Shown one piece after another: positions 46,429 to 57,589 of a DNA stretch of 64,000 nt. The stretch spans positions 1,302,001-1,366,000 of the forward strand of contig JACGCM010001844.1 of NCBI GenBank assembly GCA_014058105.1. The letters are read 5' to 3'. How positions within the stretch are numbered: the stretch's first letter is position 1; the number at the start of each line of letters is the position of its first letter. This stretch comes from Kingdonia uniflora (taxonomy: Eukaryota; Streptophyta; Magnoliopsida; Ranunculales; Circaeasteraceae). A program made the translations under genes and the position numbers. The notes under the pieces are model-generated. The model saw nothing but the letters and a program-made list of their open reading frames with translations, was not told where the DNA came from and did not search any database.

Positions 46429-46661
46429 TTGTAATAAGATATCAGCCTCAAACAATAAATGTCACTATTACAAAAATCCTCAACCCGAGGTCATGGTTTT
46501 TTACTTATTCATAGGTTTTTCACGTTAAACACCTGTTTCATTTCTTGCTTTCTATTAGATTTTTTCATAAGTACATTGGTGTAAGAGCTAATTCCAAGCC
46601 ACTTTAAGCTTATAGTAATCTAAGTGTAATGTAAGCTTAAAGTGGCTTGGAATTAGCTCTT
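46429..46661 (+). repeat. LTR fragment ending in a perfect 30-bp hairpin
   Basis: From 46429 the sequence matches the 3' part of a Tat LTR in plus orientation (AATAAGATATCAGCCTC, ACATTGGTGTAAGAGC). It abuts aORF1 directly. Its last 30 bases (46583-46612) are repeated as an exact inverted copy at 46632-46661 around a 19-bp loop. Confidence 0.8.
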
Positions 46662-46844
46662 AACCGTTAAGACTTATGAACAGTAGAGCTTGGAAGCCAT
46701 TATTAGCTACTATGAAAAACATGCATGCCTTTCATCATGAAATATATGTCAACCTATTAATTATTACAATGCACAGCTTCAGGGATTATTTTTATACTGC
46801 CTCGGTATCAAATGGTTATGGAAATATCATCTTTTGTTGACGTG

Positions 46845-47152
46845 TAGGCCTGACCCTAGCTATAGGCGCAAGAGCCGACCGCCTTGGGCCCTAAATTTTA
46901 GACATAAATAAAGGGCCCCAAAATTGTGAACAAGTATATAGAAAAAGAGCCCTAAAATAACTTAAAGTGTAAGATAAGTTATTTGGTTAGAACAAATTGA
47001 TATGATCAAGAAGTTTAAGGTCCAAACCTCACTTGCTTTTGAAAAGTTTAATTTTTTATTAAGAAAATCTACTACCCCAAAAAATTGAGTATTGTAGAGG
47101 GCCCAACAGTCGCAACTTTCCTTGGGCCCCCTAGAACTCAGGGCTAGCTCTA
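46845..47152. mobile_element. hAT-type MITE
   Basis: The left end TAGGCCTGACCCTAGC and the inverted right end TAGAGCTAGCCCTGAG are related. Inside are GGGCCC-containing segments near both ends (46887 and 47127). The flanking octamers TTGACGTG and CTGGCGTA match at 5 of 8. The interior is AT-rich with no gene. Confidence 0.55.
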
Positions 47153-47838
47153 CTGGCGTATATACTGAAAATAAATTATGCATGAGAAAATGGGGAGAAA
47201 CGCTAGGTTCCCACACATGACAAAGTTTTGGCTCTTTGGGGTAAGTGTGTAATTGAAAGTCGAGTCCAGAGATTGTGTATAAGGGGGAATCACACACACA
47301 TTATGCATGTGTATAAACACTAGTAAGTACTAATATTTCTACTTCTACCTTGCTAGTAACCAATTATCAATACAATTAACATTTATAGGAATACGCATAA
47401 AGCCTGCTGATTCACTATATTTGTTTACATTCTTGTAAAGCAAGATCCAAAATACATTTCCCAGTTTGCATTACAACTTTCTATTATGAAAGTAGTTAAT
47501 GTTTCCATAGATCTGTACACAAAAAAGTAAAGTTGTTAAGCTAATTAAGTTACCCCCTCTCAAGGTTGTCCTTTACCTAGCCTCCTCATTGTTTTCATAT
47601 TTGTTTCTATAGATGCAATTAAAAACAACATATAGCAAATTCATATTTTAGTGCTTTTGTTAATCCAAGCATTAATCATCAAAATGTGTTGCGCATTATT
47701 TTCAGTGCTATGGTCCTTAACTATCTAATCTTTAGATAAACTATTTCTTAGCAGAATCAATTGTTTACTTATGCATACACCTATGGATAGATATATGTTG
47801 TTTATGTACATTTAACCTAGTATAGATGTAGCCTTCAT
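47153..47838. other. Intergenic, no supported feature
   Basis: AT-rich DNA between a MITE and the next retrotransposon. The open stretch on the minus strand at 46962-47297 overlaps the MITE and shows no motif. Confidence 0.4.
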
Positions 47839-48395
47839 TGATCTAGGAGGATCTGGGTCGTTTTTTGACTTTTTAAAGTCTATTCGAAATACTTTAATGT
47901 CTGTTCGAATAATCCCTCTATCTGAGTCATTTGTTTGAACAAACTTTTAGTATGTTCAAATAAACCTCCAGTCTAAGTCATTTGTTCGAATAGACGTCTG
48001 CTCGAATATACAAAAGTCAAAGTTTATTTGAATAAACCCCTTGTCTATATTATTTGTTTGAATATATTTTTAGTCTACTCGAATATACTCAGTTTCTGTT
48101 CGAACAAAGTATAGTTTTATTCGAACAGAGGTACAATTTAGCTTAGTTTTAAGTCGTAAAAATGAGCATTTTTGTCTATTTTCTAACTAGAAACTTATAG
48201 CCTTAATTAAACGGAAAGGCTAGGTAAAGAGAGAGGATCCAAGTTTTTGTAAGAGAGACTCAGGGTTTGAGAGGAATTCAATTAAAATTAAGAAATTGAG
48301 CAATTGAAGCTCTAAAAGGGAAATTCTCTCACCAATTGTTTGTTCTTCATGTTTATTTCTTCAAATTAGGTAAATCTTAATTCGATTATGGATTA
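47839..48395 (+). repeat. 5' LTR of element 4
   Basis: It starts TGATCTAGG and ends GGATTA, 557 bp. TTCGAA-type motifs recur from 47883 to 48125 at steps of mostly 20-21 or 30-31 bp. The downstream half (GAGAGAGGATCCAAG to CTTCAAATTAGG) is nearly identical to the 3' LTR. Confidence 0.8.
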
Positions 48396-48397
48396 AG

Positions 48398-48411
48398 TGG
48401 TATCAGATTTT
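48398..48411 (+). other. Primer-binding site of element 4
   Basis: TGGTATCAG begins 2 bp after the LTR and is complementary to the 3' end of initiator methionine tRNA, the usual primer for chromovirus-type gypsy elements. Confidence 0.8.
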
Positions 48412-48544
48412 CATGTAACAATTTTTGGGGGAATTGTGGTTTATGGTCTCTACACGTGACCGGTTCAAGTAAAGGAAGGAAAACCTAGTGAGTCCGTTGA
48501 AGATTTACTAGAAATCTAGCTCGAAGAAGAAGATAACTTTAGGG

Positions 48545-49600
48545 ATGGGCAATTCTGAGGATCGACTTACAAAGTTGGAAACAACTCTAGGGGAGTTAGT
48601 AGAGCAATTATGTTTCGCAAACCTTGCAAAAGCTTCTGCTTCGTTGAAATGGTGAGAGCGCATGAAAAAGAAAGGGGTTGTGGATGAGGATAGAGATGGG
48701 GGTACCGAGGAGGTAGATAGTGATTCTAGTGATGCCAAATCTATCGAGGAGTGATCAGTTATTGGTAAGCCAATGGCTCTTATGCATAATCTTTGTATTG
48801 ATTTTAAAATTAAAATTCCAGTATTCGGTGGTTCAATCGATGCCGAGAAATTGGATAATTGGTTAGATAGATTATAAACCTGTTTTTCCATTTACAAATA
48901 TTCCAATGCCCAAAAAATATTTTTTTCTTTATTAAAATTTGCAAGTCATGCACTCATGTGGTGGAAGTCCTATCGAAAATGTCACGAAGTAGGAAGCTTA
49001 AGTTGGAAGGAGTTCAAGGTGTTAGTGAGGAAACAATTTTATCCAATTGGGTACGGGTAAGAGTGATGGCTCAAATGGTATAATTTTTGGCAAAAGTATG
49101 AGCAATCTGCACAAGAGTTCACTACAGAGTTTCATAACCAAGCTTTGGTTTTGGACATTAATGCGGACGAGTTTGGGGTGTTCATGAAGTATACGGAGGG
49201 TTTGTCAAAGTCTATTAGAAGGAAGTTGAAGCTCTTTACTGTGAAGAATATCAAAGATGCTACCGTAAAAAATAAATGCTACTAAAGGCAAGTACATGAA
49301 GAGTGACAAGAATGACGACAAGAGCAAGTCGGGGTATAAGTCTAGTTGGAAGAATGAGCACAAAAGGGAGTCTAAAGGAGATGGGTCTTCATCCAAGGGG
49401 AATTATTGCAGTCATTGCAATGGAAATGGGTACATTTCAAATAAATGTTGGAAACTTTACCCAGAGCTTAAGCCGAAGGAGAAGAGGAGCAAGAAAGAGA
49501 AATGTACATTAGTCGCACCAATTATTGATCTTCCGGATTTTAAAAAGACAAATCCTAAGCTTGCTCTAATGTTTAAGCAAACTATGGCTACCAAGGACGC
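48545..49600 (+). pseudogene. gag of element 4
   Basis: The ATG at 48545 opens MGNSEDRLTKLETTLGELVE. Later come KIPVFGGSIDAEKLDNWLDR and MWWKSYRKCHEVGSLSWKEF, then KVLVRKQFYPIGY, the retrotransposon gag core. The zinc knuckle at about 49408-49450 reads CSHCNGNGYISNKC. The histidine of the CCHC pattern is replaced by tyrosine, which should weaken metal and RNA binding. Stops and a frameshift near 49280 break the frame; 49296-49781 is open. Confidence 0.8.
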
Positions 49601-51436
49601 GAGTCGGGAAGAACTTTTTTATGTTAGCATTCAAGTGAAACAAAGCTTAGTAGAGGCCATCATTGACCTAGATAGTCATAAGAATTTGATCTATGAGGCG
49701 GTGGTGAAGATGATGGGTTTGGCTACTATGGCTCATCCTAAGCCGTATGGTTTGGGTTGGATTCAGATGACGCAAAGTTGAAGATCACGAAGCAGTGTAT
49801 GTTCAAGTTTGTAATTACTGAAAAGTTTATTGACGAAGTGACATGTGAGTTGGTTCCTTTAGATGTGTGTCAAGTTACCTTGGGTAGCCCTTATCTTTGG
49901 GATCGAGATGTAATTTTTTACTGCAGAGCTTTCAAGTACTATCTTGTGAAGGAGGGGAAGGAGTTTTATATAAATGTTTACAAGGAACATGTCACCACCA
50001 ATAATTTAGTAATGATGACTCAGGTAAAGAAGTTGGTTAATGCAAGAGGCAAGTTTGTTTTGTTGTTGGTGTGACCGGTTCAAAAGAGTTCGTTGGCCAA
50101 TGTGTTGTCTACTTTGCCAATGTCTCCTAAGCAACAAACCAAAATGGGAAATTTATAAGAAGAGTATAAAGACTTATTTATAAGGGATGTCACACAAGAG
50201 GGATGTGGGGCATGATATCACCTTCATGAATGGTGAGCCATTACCCAACATTAGGTTGTATCAAACTTCTGTAACCGAGTCTGATGAGATCATGAAACAT
50301 GTACAAGAACTCCTAGAGCAAGGGGTTATTAATCCAAGTTATTCACCTTGTGGTTCACTGGTGTTATTGGTGCTGAAGAATGATGGGTCTTGGAGAATGC
50401 GTATGGATTATCGGACGTTGAACAAGATTATTGTAAAGAATCGTTATCCTCTTCCATGAATTAATGAGCTTTTAGAGGAGTTATAGAAGACTTAATTTTT
50501 CATTAAGCTTGATCTTAAGTCGGGTTACCATCAAGTTAGAATCCGGGAAGAAGATACATATAAGACGACTTTCAAGACCAAACAAGGACTCTTTGAGTGG
50601 TTGGTGATGCATTTTGGGTTATACAACGCTCTAGCGACATTAATGCGGTTGATGAATGAGGTACTTCATGCTTTAATTGAGGATTTCATGATTGTGTATT
50701 TAAATGACATCTTAATATATAGTCACACATGGGAGGAGTACCTTGTGCATATACACAAAGTGTTGGGCGCATTGCGATCACAACAACTTTTTTTAAAATA
50801 GGAAGAAGTGCGAGTTTGGGAAGAAGGAGATAGTATACTTGGGATTTATCGTTGGTGGTCGATCCAGAGATGGTCTCGGCCATTACTAATTGGCCTAGAC
50901 CCTGTACAGTGATGGAAGTAAGAATTTTTATGGGTTCTTGTTAGTATTTACAGAAGTTTATTCGACATTTTTTACAAATAGCCGCACTGTTGCATTCCTT
51001 GACAAAGGCTAGTGTAAATTTTATGTGGGAAGATCACCATGAGAAGACTTTTCTGTTGCTAAAGCGCAAAATTACAGATGTACCAGTGTTAGCATTGCCC
51101 ATTTGCAGTGGCCTTTTGAGGTCAAAATAGATACGTCAGACTATGCATTAGGGACAATTCTATTATATGATGGGAAGCCAGTTTCCTACCATTCTGAGAT
51201 ATTTATAGAAGCAGTACATAACTATCCTATCTACGATAAGAAGTTCTATGCATTGTATCAACACTAAAGCATTGGCGGAGTTACTTTTTGGGGAAGGAGG
51301 TTGTGGTACATTCTGATCACAAACCATTACAGTTCTTATCGACGTAGTCCAAGTGGATGTCATACTTGCAGCAATTCACCTTGATGATCAAGTATAAGAA
51401 TGGAGTGGATAACAAAATGGCTGATATGCTATCCTG
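49601..51436 (+). pseudogene. Protease, RT and RNase H of element 4
   Basis: The protease region shows VEAIIDLDSHKNLIYEAVVK, where a D-S/T-G triplet is expected but DLD is read. A long C-terminal arm (49757-50074) follows. RT begins HDITFMNGEPLPNIRLYQTS, then IMKHVQELLEQGVINPSYSP, MRMDYRTLNKIIVKNRYPLP, IKLDLKSGYHQVRI and MIVYLNDILIYSHTWEEYL. The catalytic box is YLND instead of YLDD. RNase H runs to the block YLQQFTLMIKYKNGVDNKMA with DMLS, ending at about 51436. Several stops are present. Confidence 0.8.
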
Positions 51437-51985
51437 AAGTCTCCATTAGAAGTTTGTTTGGGGTACTTGCCTCAAAGCCTTTTTAATATGGCTTTTAGTC
51501 TTGGTGATAAAACAACGTCAGGGAAGGAGGAAGAGGAACATGTTAAAGCTTAGCATTTCATTGAGAGAATAAGCAAGGTTCAAGAGGCAGTTAAAGTATA
51601 ATTAAGAAAGACTCAAGCAAAGTATAAGTCTTGACACGACAAACATCGGGTTGAGTATACTTTTCAAGAGGGTAACCGAGTTTTTTTGCATTTAGGTAAG
51701 GAACGACTAAAAGGGGAAGGTAAGAATCTTAAGCCTATTCGTAATGGTCCATTTATGATACTCAGGAAGATTGGTGACAATGTATTCCAATTGTACATAC
51801 CACTTTTCATGAAGATGTATTCAGTGATTAATGTCGAGTATTTGAAGCTGTTTGAGCCATCTCTTTTTGATGAAGACTCTACAATTGATACTCGCCTACC
51901 ATCAGTTGATGACTTATGGTTAGAAAGAAAAGATTCGTCGTATGAGGATAATATTCTAAGGAGTAAAGTTTATGCTGCAAGATAG
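51437..51985 (+). pseudogene. C-terminal integrase tail of element 4
   Basis: Directly after RNase H the text jumps to LEVCLGYLPQSLFNMAFSLG, HFIERISKVQEAVKV, SxHDKHRVEYTFQEGNRVFL and LKPIRNGPFMILRKIGDNVF. These lie at the end of, and downstream of, the integrase core. The zinc-binding and D,D,E core (roughly 1 kb) are missing. The final stretch 51686-51985 is open and ends with LPSVDDLWLERKDSS. Confidence 0.8.
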
Positions 51986-52131
51986 GGTTGTATCGAGTCA
52001 TTCCGAGTTGAGAAGAAATGTCAACTACCTAATAAGTCAAAGTGGTACAACAAAGAAATAGGCACGACCACATTCCTACATCTTCAGTTCTAGCTTGAAC
52101 AGGATCTCAAGGCTTCTAAAGAGGGGAGCCA

Positions 52132-52566
52132 TGATCATGGAGTATTTGGGTAATTTTTTTTACTTTTTTTAAAGTCTATTTGAACTGACTTTTATGCCTG
52201 CTCGAATAAACCCTCATCTCAGTTATTTTTTTAAATACACTTTTAGTCTGTTCAAATACACTCAGTTTTTGTTCGAATAGAGTATGGTTCTATTCGAACA
52301 TAGGTATGATTTAGCTTAGTTTTAGGTTGTGAAAATAACATTTTTGTCCATTTTGTAACTTGAAACTTATCACCTTTATTAAAGGGCAAGGCTATGCAAA
52401 GAGAGAGGATCCAAGTTTTTGTAAGAGAGACTTAGGGTTTGAGAGGAATTTAATTGAAATCAAGGGATTGAGCTATTGAAGCTCTAAAAGGAAATTTTTC
52501 AGCTAATTGTTTGTTCTTCATGTTTATTTCTTCAAATTAGGTTAATCTCAATTCAATTGTGGATTA
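52132..52566 (+). repeat. 3' LTR of element 4
   Basis: It starts TGATCATGG and ends GGATTA. It is 435 bp against 557 bp in the 5' copy; the difference lies in the TTCGAA repeat zone, where this copy has fewer units. The remaining sequence is collinear with the 5' LTR. Confidence 0.8.
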
Positions 52567-53392
52567 TCCATGGCCAAGCCTTGTAGAGAAAGAGGTCTTT
52601 CAAGGTTATGGAAGTTGAGGAGTTCTCTTGGGGCTTTGATGAAGAAAGGGGAAGGGCCTCTCCGATGCTAAGCTAGGATATGAATCGAAGGGAAGAGAAG
52701 GGGGAAGATTCAAGAAGAAGATAATTATCAACGATGGAGAAAAGTAATGATAGTTTGAAGACGGTGTTTAATTCGTGTAAAAGCTTCGTATCGCAACGGT
52801 TTCTGGTAAGATTGAGGTAACTTTAGTTCTTGATGGTTCTCTGGATCTCTTGTATACTTTGTAAATCTATGTGAGTATTGTTGTGAAGTTATAGATCTCA
52901 TGTGTTATGAGACCTCTTCAGAGTTTGTAACGCTTACTCGGATACGTAGTGAATTCATTGGCTCAGCGGTGTGGACGTAGCCCTTCGGGGTGAACCATGG
53001 TTAATTTTTTTGGTGTGTATGTTTTGCTTCTTATTTCCTATTCTTATTGTATGTCATGGTTAACTGGAGGAGGCCAAACGTCATAGGGGTGTGTGTGTAT
53101 TAAGCTCGATTCCCCCCAGCAGGAGACTCAGGAACTTTCGGTTTTATCAGGATTCGAAGGGAAAAAAAGTTAGGGAAACTTAAGAGATTTTAAAATATCA
53201 TGTGGGCACTCTTATAGAGTGAGAAGTTTATACTTTTAACTAGTAAGTATAGATGTCACAGGATTTTTGGGATAATGTTCTACATGATCTATAAAAAAGT
53301 CCCTTAATTATTAATTTGTAAAATTAAATTATTTTTTTGATTATTCTATTGATCAAACAGGAAACCAATTTTACTAATTCACAAGTCTTCCT
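52567..53392. other. Spacer between elements 4 and 2
   Basis: About 820 bp. The first part is GA-rich (52600-52760), including GAAGGGAAGAGAAGGGGGAAG. There is a run of short open segments but no motif. No transposon ends other than those of the neighbours were seen. Confidence 0.4.
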
Positions 53393-53965
53393 TGTAGGGA
53401 CCTATCCCTCGAGCTAACCTAATTCGAACTACCTCTATATCAGGCTCACACATTTTACATCTGACATTAAACAGTCAGCATTGACACCTATCCCATGAAC
53501 TGATAAAGAGTGTGGAACGAGCACAACGGAATAATATGAACAAGTCAAAGACACCTGCCTCCCACGAATTCAGCAGTTACTCAATCAACCACCACTTACT
53601 TCATTGTTCGGAGAATGTGCTTCAGCACGATAACGAGCTGCGAGTAAGACCTATATAAAGAAAAATTTCCAGAAGAGACAGGGACCAAGAAAACTAGAAA
53701 AAAAGACCACAAAGAAAAATTTATTATTTACAAGATCAAGTATTTCTGGTTTAACATATCACTTGTAATAAGATATCAGCCTCAAGCAATAAAAGTTATT
53801 GTTACTAAAACCCTCAACTCGAGGTTGTGATTTTTTACCTATTCAAAGGTTTTCCACGTTAGATCACCTATGTCATTTCTTGCTTTATATTAGATTTTGT
53901 CATAGGTACATTGGTGTAAGAGCTAATTCCGAGCCATTTTGAGCTAACGGAATTAGGCCATTACA
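53393..53965 (+). repeat. 5' LTR of Tat element 2
   Basis: It starts TGTAGGGACCTATCCC and ends GGCCATTACA, 573 bp. The TATA-like CCTATATAAAG is at about 53649-53659. The second half matches the element 3 LTR (41356-41970, inverted) and the fragment at 46429. Confidence 0.85.
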
Positions 53966-54043
53966 TTTGGTACAGTCTGTGGGAAAGAAGACATTTCCAC
54001 GATATCTCAAGGCATATATTTACTCTACTATCAATCTTTAATC

Positions 54044-55285
54044 TTGGTCACTTCCAGACAACCAGTAACCGAAATCCAGCTCGATCTTTTAGTTAAGCCG
54101 GAACAACTTACCGAACTACAGGCGAATCTCCACTATGAAATAGAGAAACATAATGAGCTCGAATGTCAGTTAACTCTTGACCGAGAGCTCCAAGAGAAGG
54201 AGGTCAAAGCCGAGCGACAAGCTCATTTAACACGTTCAAATGAGATAAAGACCAGATGAAAACTATGCAGACTACGTTATAGGCTCCCCAAACTAGAGAT
54301 TATGATTAGATGCCAGAGACCTCCTGGGTTTCTGCACATGAAAGATTGAGACTTTGAGGAGCCACCAACAAAGTTATTTTTAAAAATGCTCAGTGCGAAC
54401 CTCAACCTTCCATTCATTTAGGCGGTAAAGTTCAATCTGATATTAGCAAAGGTCTCCGACCTTCCAAACGACAAGAGAAAGAACAATGACCTCAACCTTG
54501 AATTTCAGCATGTGATTACTTGAGTAAGGGCATCGATACTCATAATCCTCAACCACCTCACAAAACCACTCAGGCCACACATCAATACGTTATACAAGAG
54601 CATATGGTTTAGCGTATCAAGGAGTTGATTGAAGCTCAGTCTCTTGGCCATAAAGACGACCCTAACAAGTTGCAAGGTAGTTCTATTGCCAAAGAGTTAT
54701 TTGATATGGAAGTACCAAAAGGTTTCCACACTCCAAAGATACGTAAATACAAGGGCACTGATCCAAAGGAGTACATTCAACAATGCAGTGATTTATTTGG
54801 ATTGTACTCCAATCTCAACCACATTCTCTGTCCTCTGTTCATAATAAGTCTACAGGGAGAACCGCTCTAGTGGTTCCACTCTCTACCTGAAGCTTCCATC
54901 ATCACATTTGATTAGCTTCAGAAGCAATTCATCAAAACATATGCTCACAACAAAGATAAGGAGGAGAATTTATATTTTATTATTAGTCTTAAACAATCAC
55001 AAGGAGAGAAGCATGAGGTGTTTGCCAAGAAATTTTTGAAGCTTGCGCGAAAAGTAGATAATTTTGATCAGAAAACAGGTGTTACTGCTTTCACCAACGC
55101 GACCTTGGAGGATATGATCACCAAGGTCAATGGGTATGTCGACCAGGAATGGATGATGTCCGAAAGGTATAAATCTACTAAATTCATCCTAACCACCAAA
55201 AATCCACCTACAGAATGTAGCATTAATCCGAAGGAGGATCAGGGTGATCAAAAGCGTTCCAAGGGATTTACTGGCTACCCTTGAA
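54044..55285 (+). pseudogene. gag of Tat element 2
   Basis: The N-terminal coiled coil (54044-54259) contains LLVKPEQLTELQANLHYEIE. The core reads FDMEVPKGFHTPKIRKYKGT, DPKEYIQQCSDLFGLYSNLN, EENLYFIISLKQSQGEKHEV and FAKKFLKLARKVDNFDQKTG. This is the Gag capsid-type domain of gypsy elements. A stop near 54870 and a frameshift separate two open parts (54625-54870, 55018-55284). Confidence 0.8.
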
Positions 55286-56290
55286 AAGGCGATACATTAC
55301 CCAAACCGGTCCTCCCCAAGATGAATGTCCGCATCTCTATAATCTTTATAATTTTGTTAAAGGATAAGCTATATCGTCCATCTCAACCATTGGAACCAAT
55401 CGAATGTTGCCCATACTACATGCATCATAAGGTAAATCATCATGCTACTGATAATTGATATACTTTACAGAGGTTGTTGGAGTTCATTTTCAAAGAGGGA
55501 CGGATATATAAATATATTATCGAGGTAGTCCAGGTCGAAGATCATGCGGAGAAAAATCATCTTTACCACATGTACCACAAGAATATGATCGGGATTCATC
55601 AGATCAACAATTCTTGCAGATTCAAACGTAGGAGACTATCAGAATATTGCAACCTCACACCTCAAGATAAAAAGGCCATGCTTCTACATTAGTCAAGCAA
55701 TCCCCAGCTTAGGATCTCATTCGAAGATTAGAACATTAGTCATGTAAAATTTCTAAATCATAATGCATTGGCCATAATGCTCAAGATGAAGAAGTTTGTC
55801 ATGTATACAATGATGATCGATACTAGAAGCGGTATTGAAATTCTTTTTCAAAGCACAATCGACTAGATGGGACTGGCCGATCAAGTCATTCCGAGCAACA
55901 CTGATATTAATAGATTTAATGGTTCTAAAGAAGAATGAGTAGGGAAGATCATCTTACCTATCACCGCTGGACCAGTCACAATCAACGTCGTCTTCTACGC
56001 CATCAACGCCAAATCTCATTATATCAGGATTATGGGCCGTTGCTAGATTCACAACATGGAAGCAATCACTTCTACTTATCATCAAGCACTCAACTTCAAG
56101 CACAATGATGGTATCTATGAAATCAAAGGCTGTCAAAAGTTTTCTCGAGCTTGCGAAAATACTATCTCTGCTATTGTAGATACCTCAGACAGATACACTG
56201 TATATCAATTACAGAAAGCTAGTCATGTCGATGATCAGCCTTCCACAGAAGAGCTTATATAATACATTGATATTGATGGACCTAGCAGAG
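55286..56290 (+). pseudogene. Protease and linker of element 2
   Basis: HNALAIMLKMKKFVMYTMMI leads into the active site at about 55820, read as DTRSG where D-T/S-G is expected. The flap and the following ITAGPVTINVVFYAINA, YIRIMGR and MEAITSTYHQALNFKHNDGI are kept. An arginine in the triplet would abolish activity. The linker 56056-56262 is open. Confidence 0.7.
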
Positions 56291-57060
56291 GTACTTTTAT
56301 TGGTACCAATCTGGTCCAGTACGATAAGATGTTTTTGCGTAGATTTTTAAAGAGATGCCTGGGTTCGATCCGACCAAGGTATATCATAAATTGGCAATCA
56401 ACATCAATGCCACAACAGTCAAACAGAAACAACAATGCCTCTCACCTCGTCTTCGAGATGAAGTCAACATTGAGATCGAGAAATTGATCAAAGTGGGATT
56501 CATTCGAGAAGCCAAGTATCCAGACTGGATATCCAACATCGTCACTATTTTAAAGAAGAATGGAAAGGTCAGAGTTTGTGTAGATTTTATTGATATAAAC
56601 AAACACACTCCAAAGGATAGTTTCCCTCTTCCCATTATCCATCAAATTCTTAATTCTATGGAAGGTTGATGTATACTATATTTAAAGCACATCTTAGGCC
56701 AATCGTGGAAGTATACATTAATGATCTCTTGTATAAGAGCATACAGTCAAACAGCCACATCACAGATCTTACCATAATATTCAACATTCTTTGATCTCAA
56801 AGGATGTGACTTAATCTTGATAAGTGTCAATTCAGAGTATATTCAGGCCGATTCCTCAACCATCTCATCATCAAAAAAAGGATTAAGGCTGATCCAGATC
56901 AAATTAAAGTTCTCCTCAACATGCCATCTTCAATAACAACAAAGGACGTACAAAAACTTATAGGCAAGATTGTCGCTATCAACTGATTCATTTCTAAATC
57001 TTTAGATCGCTATCGTTGGCTGCTCCTACTACTCTGAGATTATACCAAAGTCAGAAAATT
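56291..57060 (+). pseudogene. Reverse transcriptase of element 2, core deleted
   Basis: Open 56355-56669: MPGFDPTKVYHKLAININAT, EIEKLIKVGFIREAKYPDWI and KNGKVRVCVDFIDINKHTPK, followed by SFPLPIIHQILNSMEG. The next text corresponds to LGxxVEVYINDLLYKS, so the palm segment between ILNSMEG and the catalytic box (present in element 1 at 21030-21225) is gone. The box reads YIND rather than YIDD. Confidence 0.75.
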
Positions 57061-57560
57061 TTAGCCTAATATAGAGATCCAATGAACATCAGAATGCAAG
57101 GTAGCTTTTCAGGAACTCAAAACCTATTAGGGGAAGTCTCCCATTATGAGCACTCCGATAGATAATGAGGAACTGATCATCTACCTGGCAGTTATAGATA
57201 CTTCTATCAGCTCGGTTCTAATTCGACTTGAAGGATAGATCAAAAAGCCAGTCTATTTCATTAGCAAAACCCTCACTCTAGCAGAAATGAGGTATTCTAA
57301 AATTGAGAGACTCCTTCTATCTCTTGTTTACACTTCACAGAAACTTAAGCACTACTTCCAAACTCATTCAGTCAATGTCATGATAAACTACCCACTCCGG
57401 GAAGTGTTGTCTAAAAAAGAAAAATTCAAACGAGTGCAAAAATGGTCAGTCAGTTTGAGCGAACATGATATCAAGTTTGAACAACGACATTCAAAAAAGG
57501 GTCAGGCTGTTGCCAATTTTCTCACAAATTTTCCAGTGGAAGATCCTGAGTAGAAGAAGC
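57061..57560 (+). pseudogene. RNase H of element 2
   Basis: The text shows APIDNEELIIYLAVIDTSIS-like wording (57150-57200), VYFISKTLTLAEMRYSKIER, LKHYFQTHSVNVMINYPLRE and WSVSLSEHDIKFEQRHSKKG, ending with a stop after PVEDPE at 57551. It is the first, gypsy-type RNase H. An internal stop is near 57237. Confidence 0.75.
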
Positions 57561-57589
57561 ACAATCCTGACCTTACAGAAGAAATTACA

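Larger units (their letters stand above)
41356..46661 (-). mobile_element. Element 3: 3' half of a Tat-lineage retrotransposon
   Basis: The element is oriented right to left. What remains is the 3' LTR at the left end, aORF2 (42306-44629) and aORF1 (44936-46428), both on the plus strand and thus antisense to the element. It then ends abruptly in an inverted LTR fragment at 46429. Gag, pol and 5' LTR are missing, so it is a truncated, rearranged copy. Confidence 0.7.
47839..52566 (+). mobile_element. Element 4: small Ty3/gypsy retrotransposon lacking the integrase core
   Basis: LTRs are at 47839-48395 and 52132-52566. A Met-tRNA-type primer site follows the first LTR, and the purine tract AAAGAGGGGAG (52118-52128) lies just before the second. 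The flanking pentamers TTCAT (47834-47838) and TCCAT (52567-52571) differ at one base. The coding order is gag, protease, RT, RNase H and an integrase tail. RT wording resembles Reina-type chromoviruses, but no chromodomain was seen. It cannot be autonomous. Confidence 0.85.
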
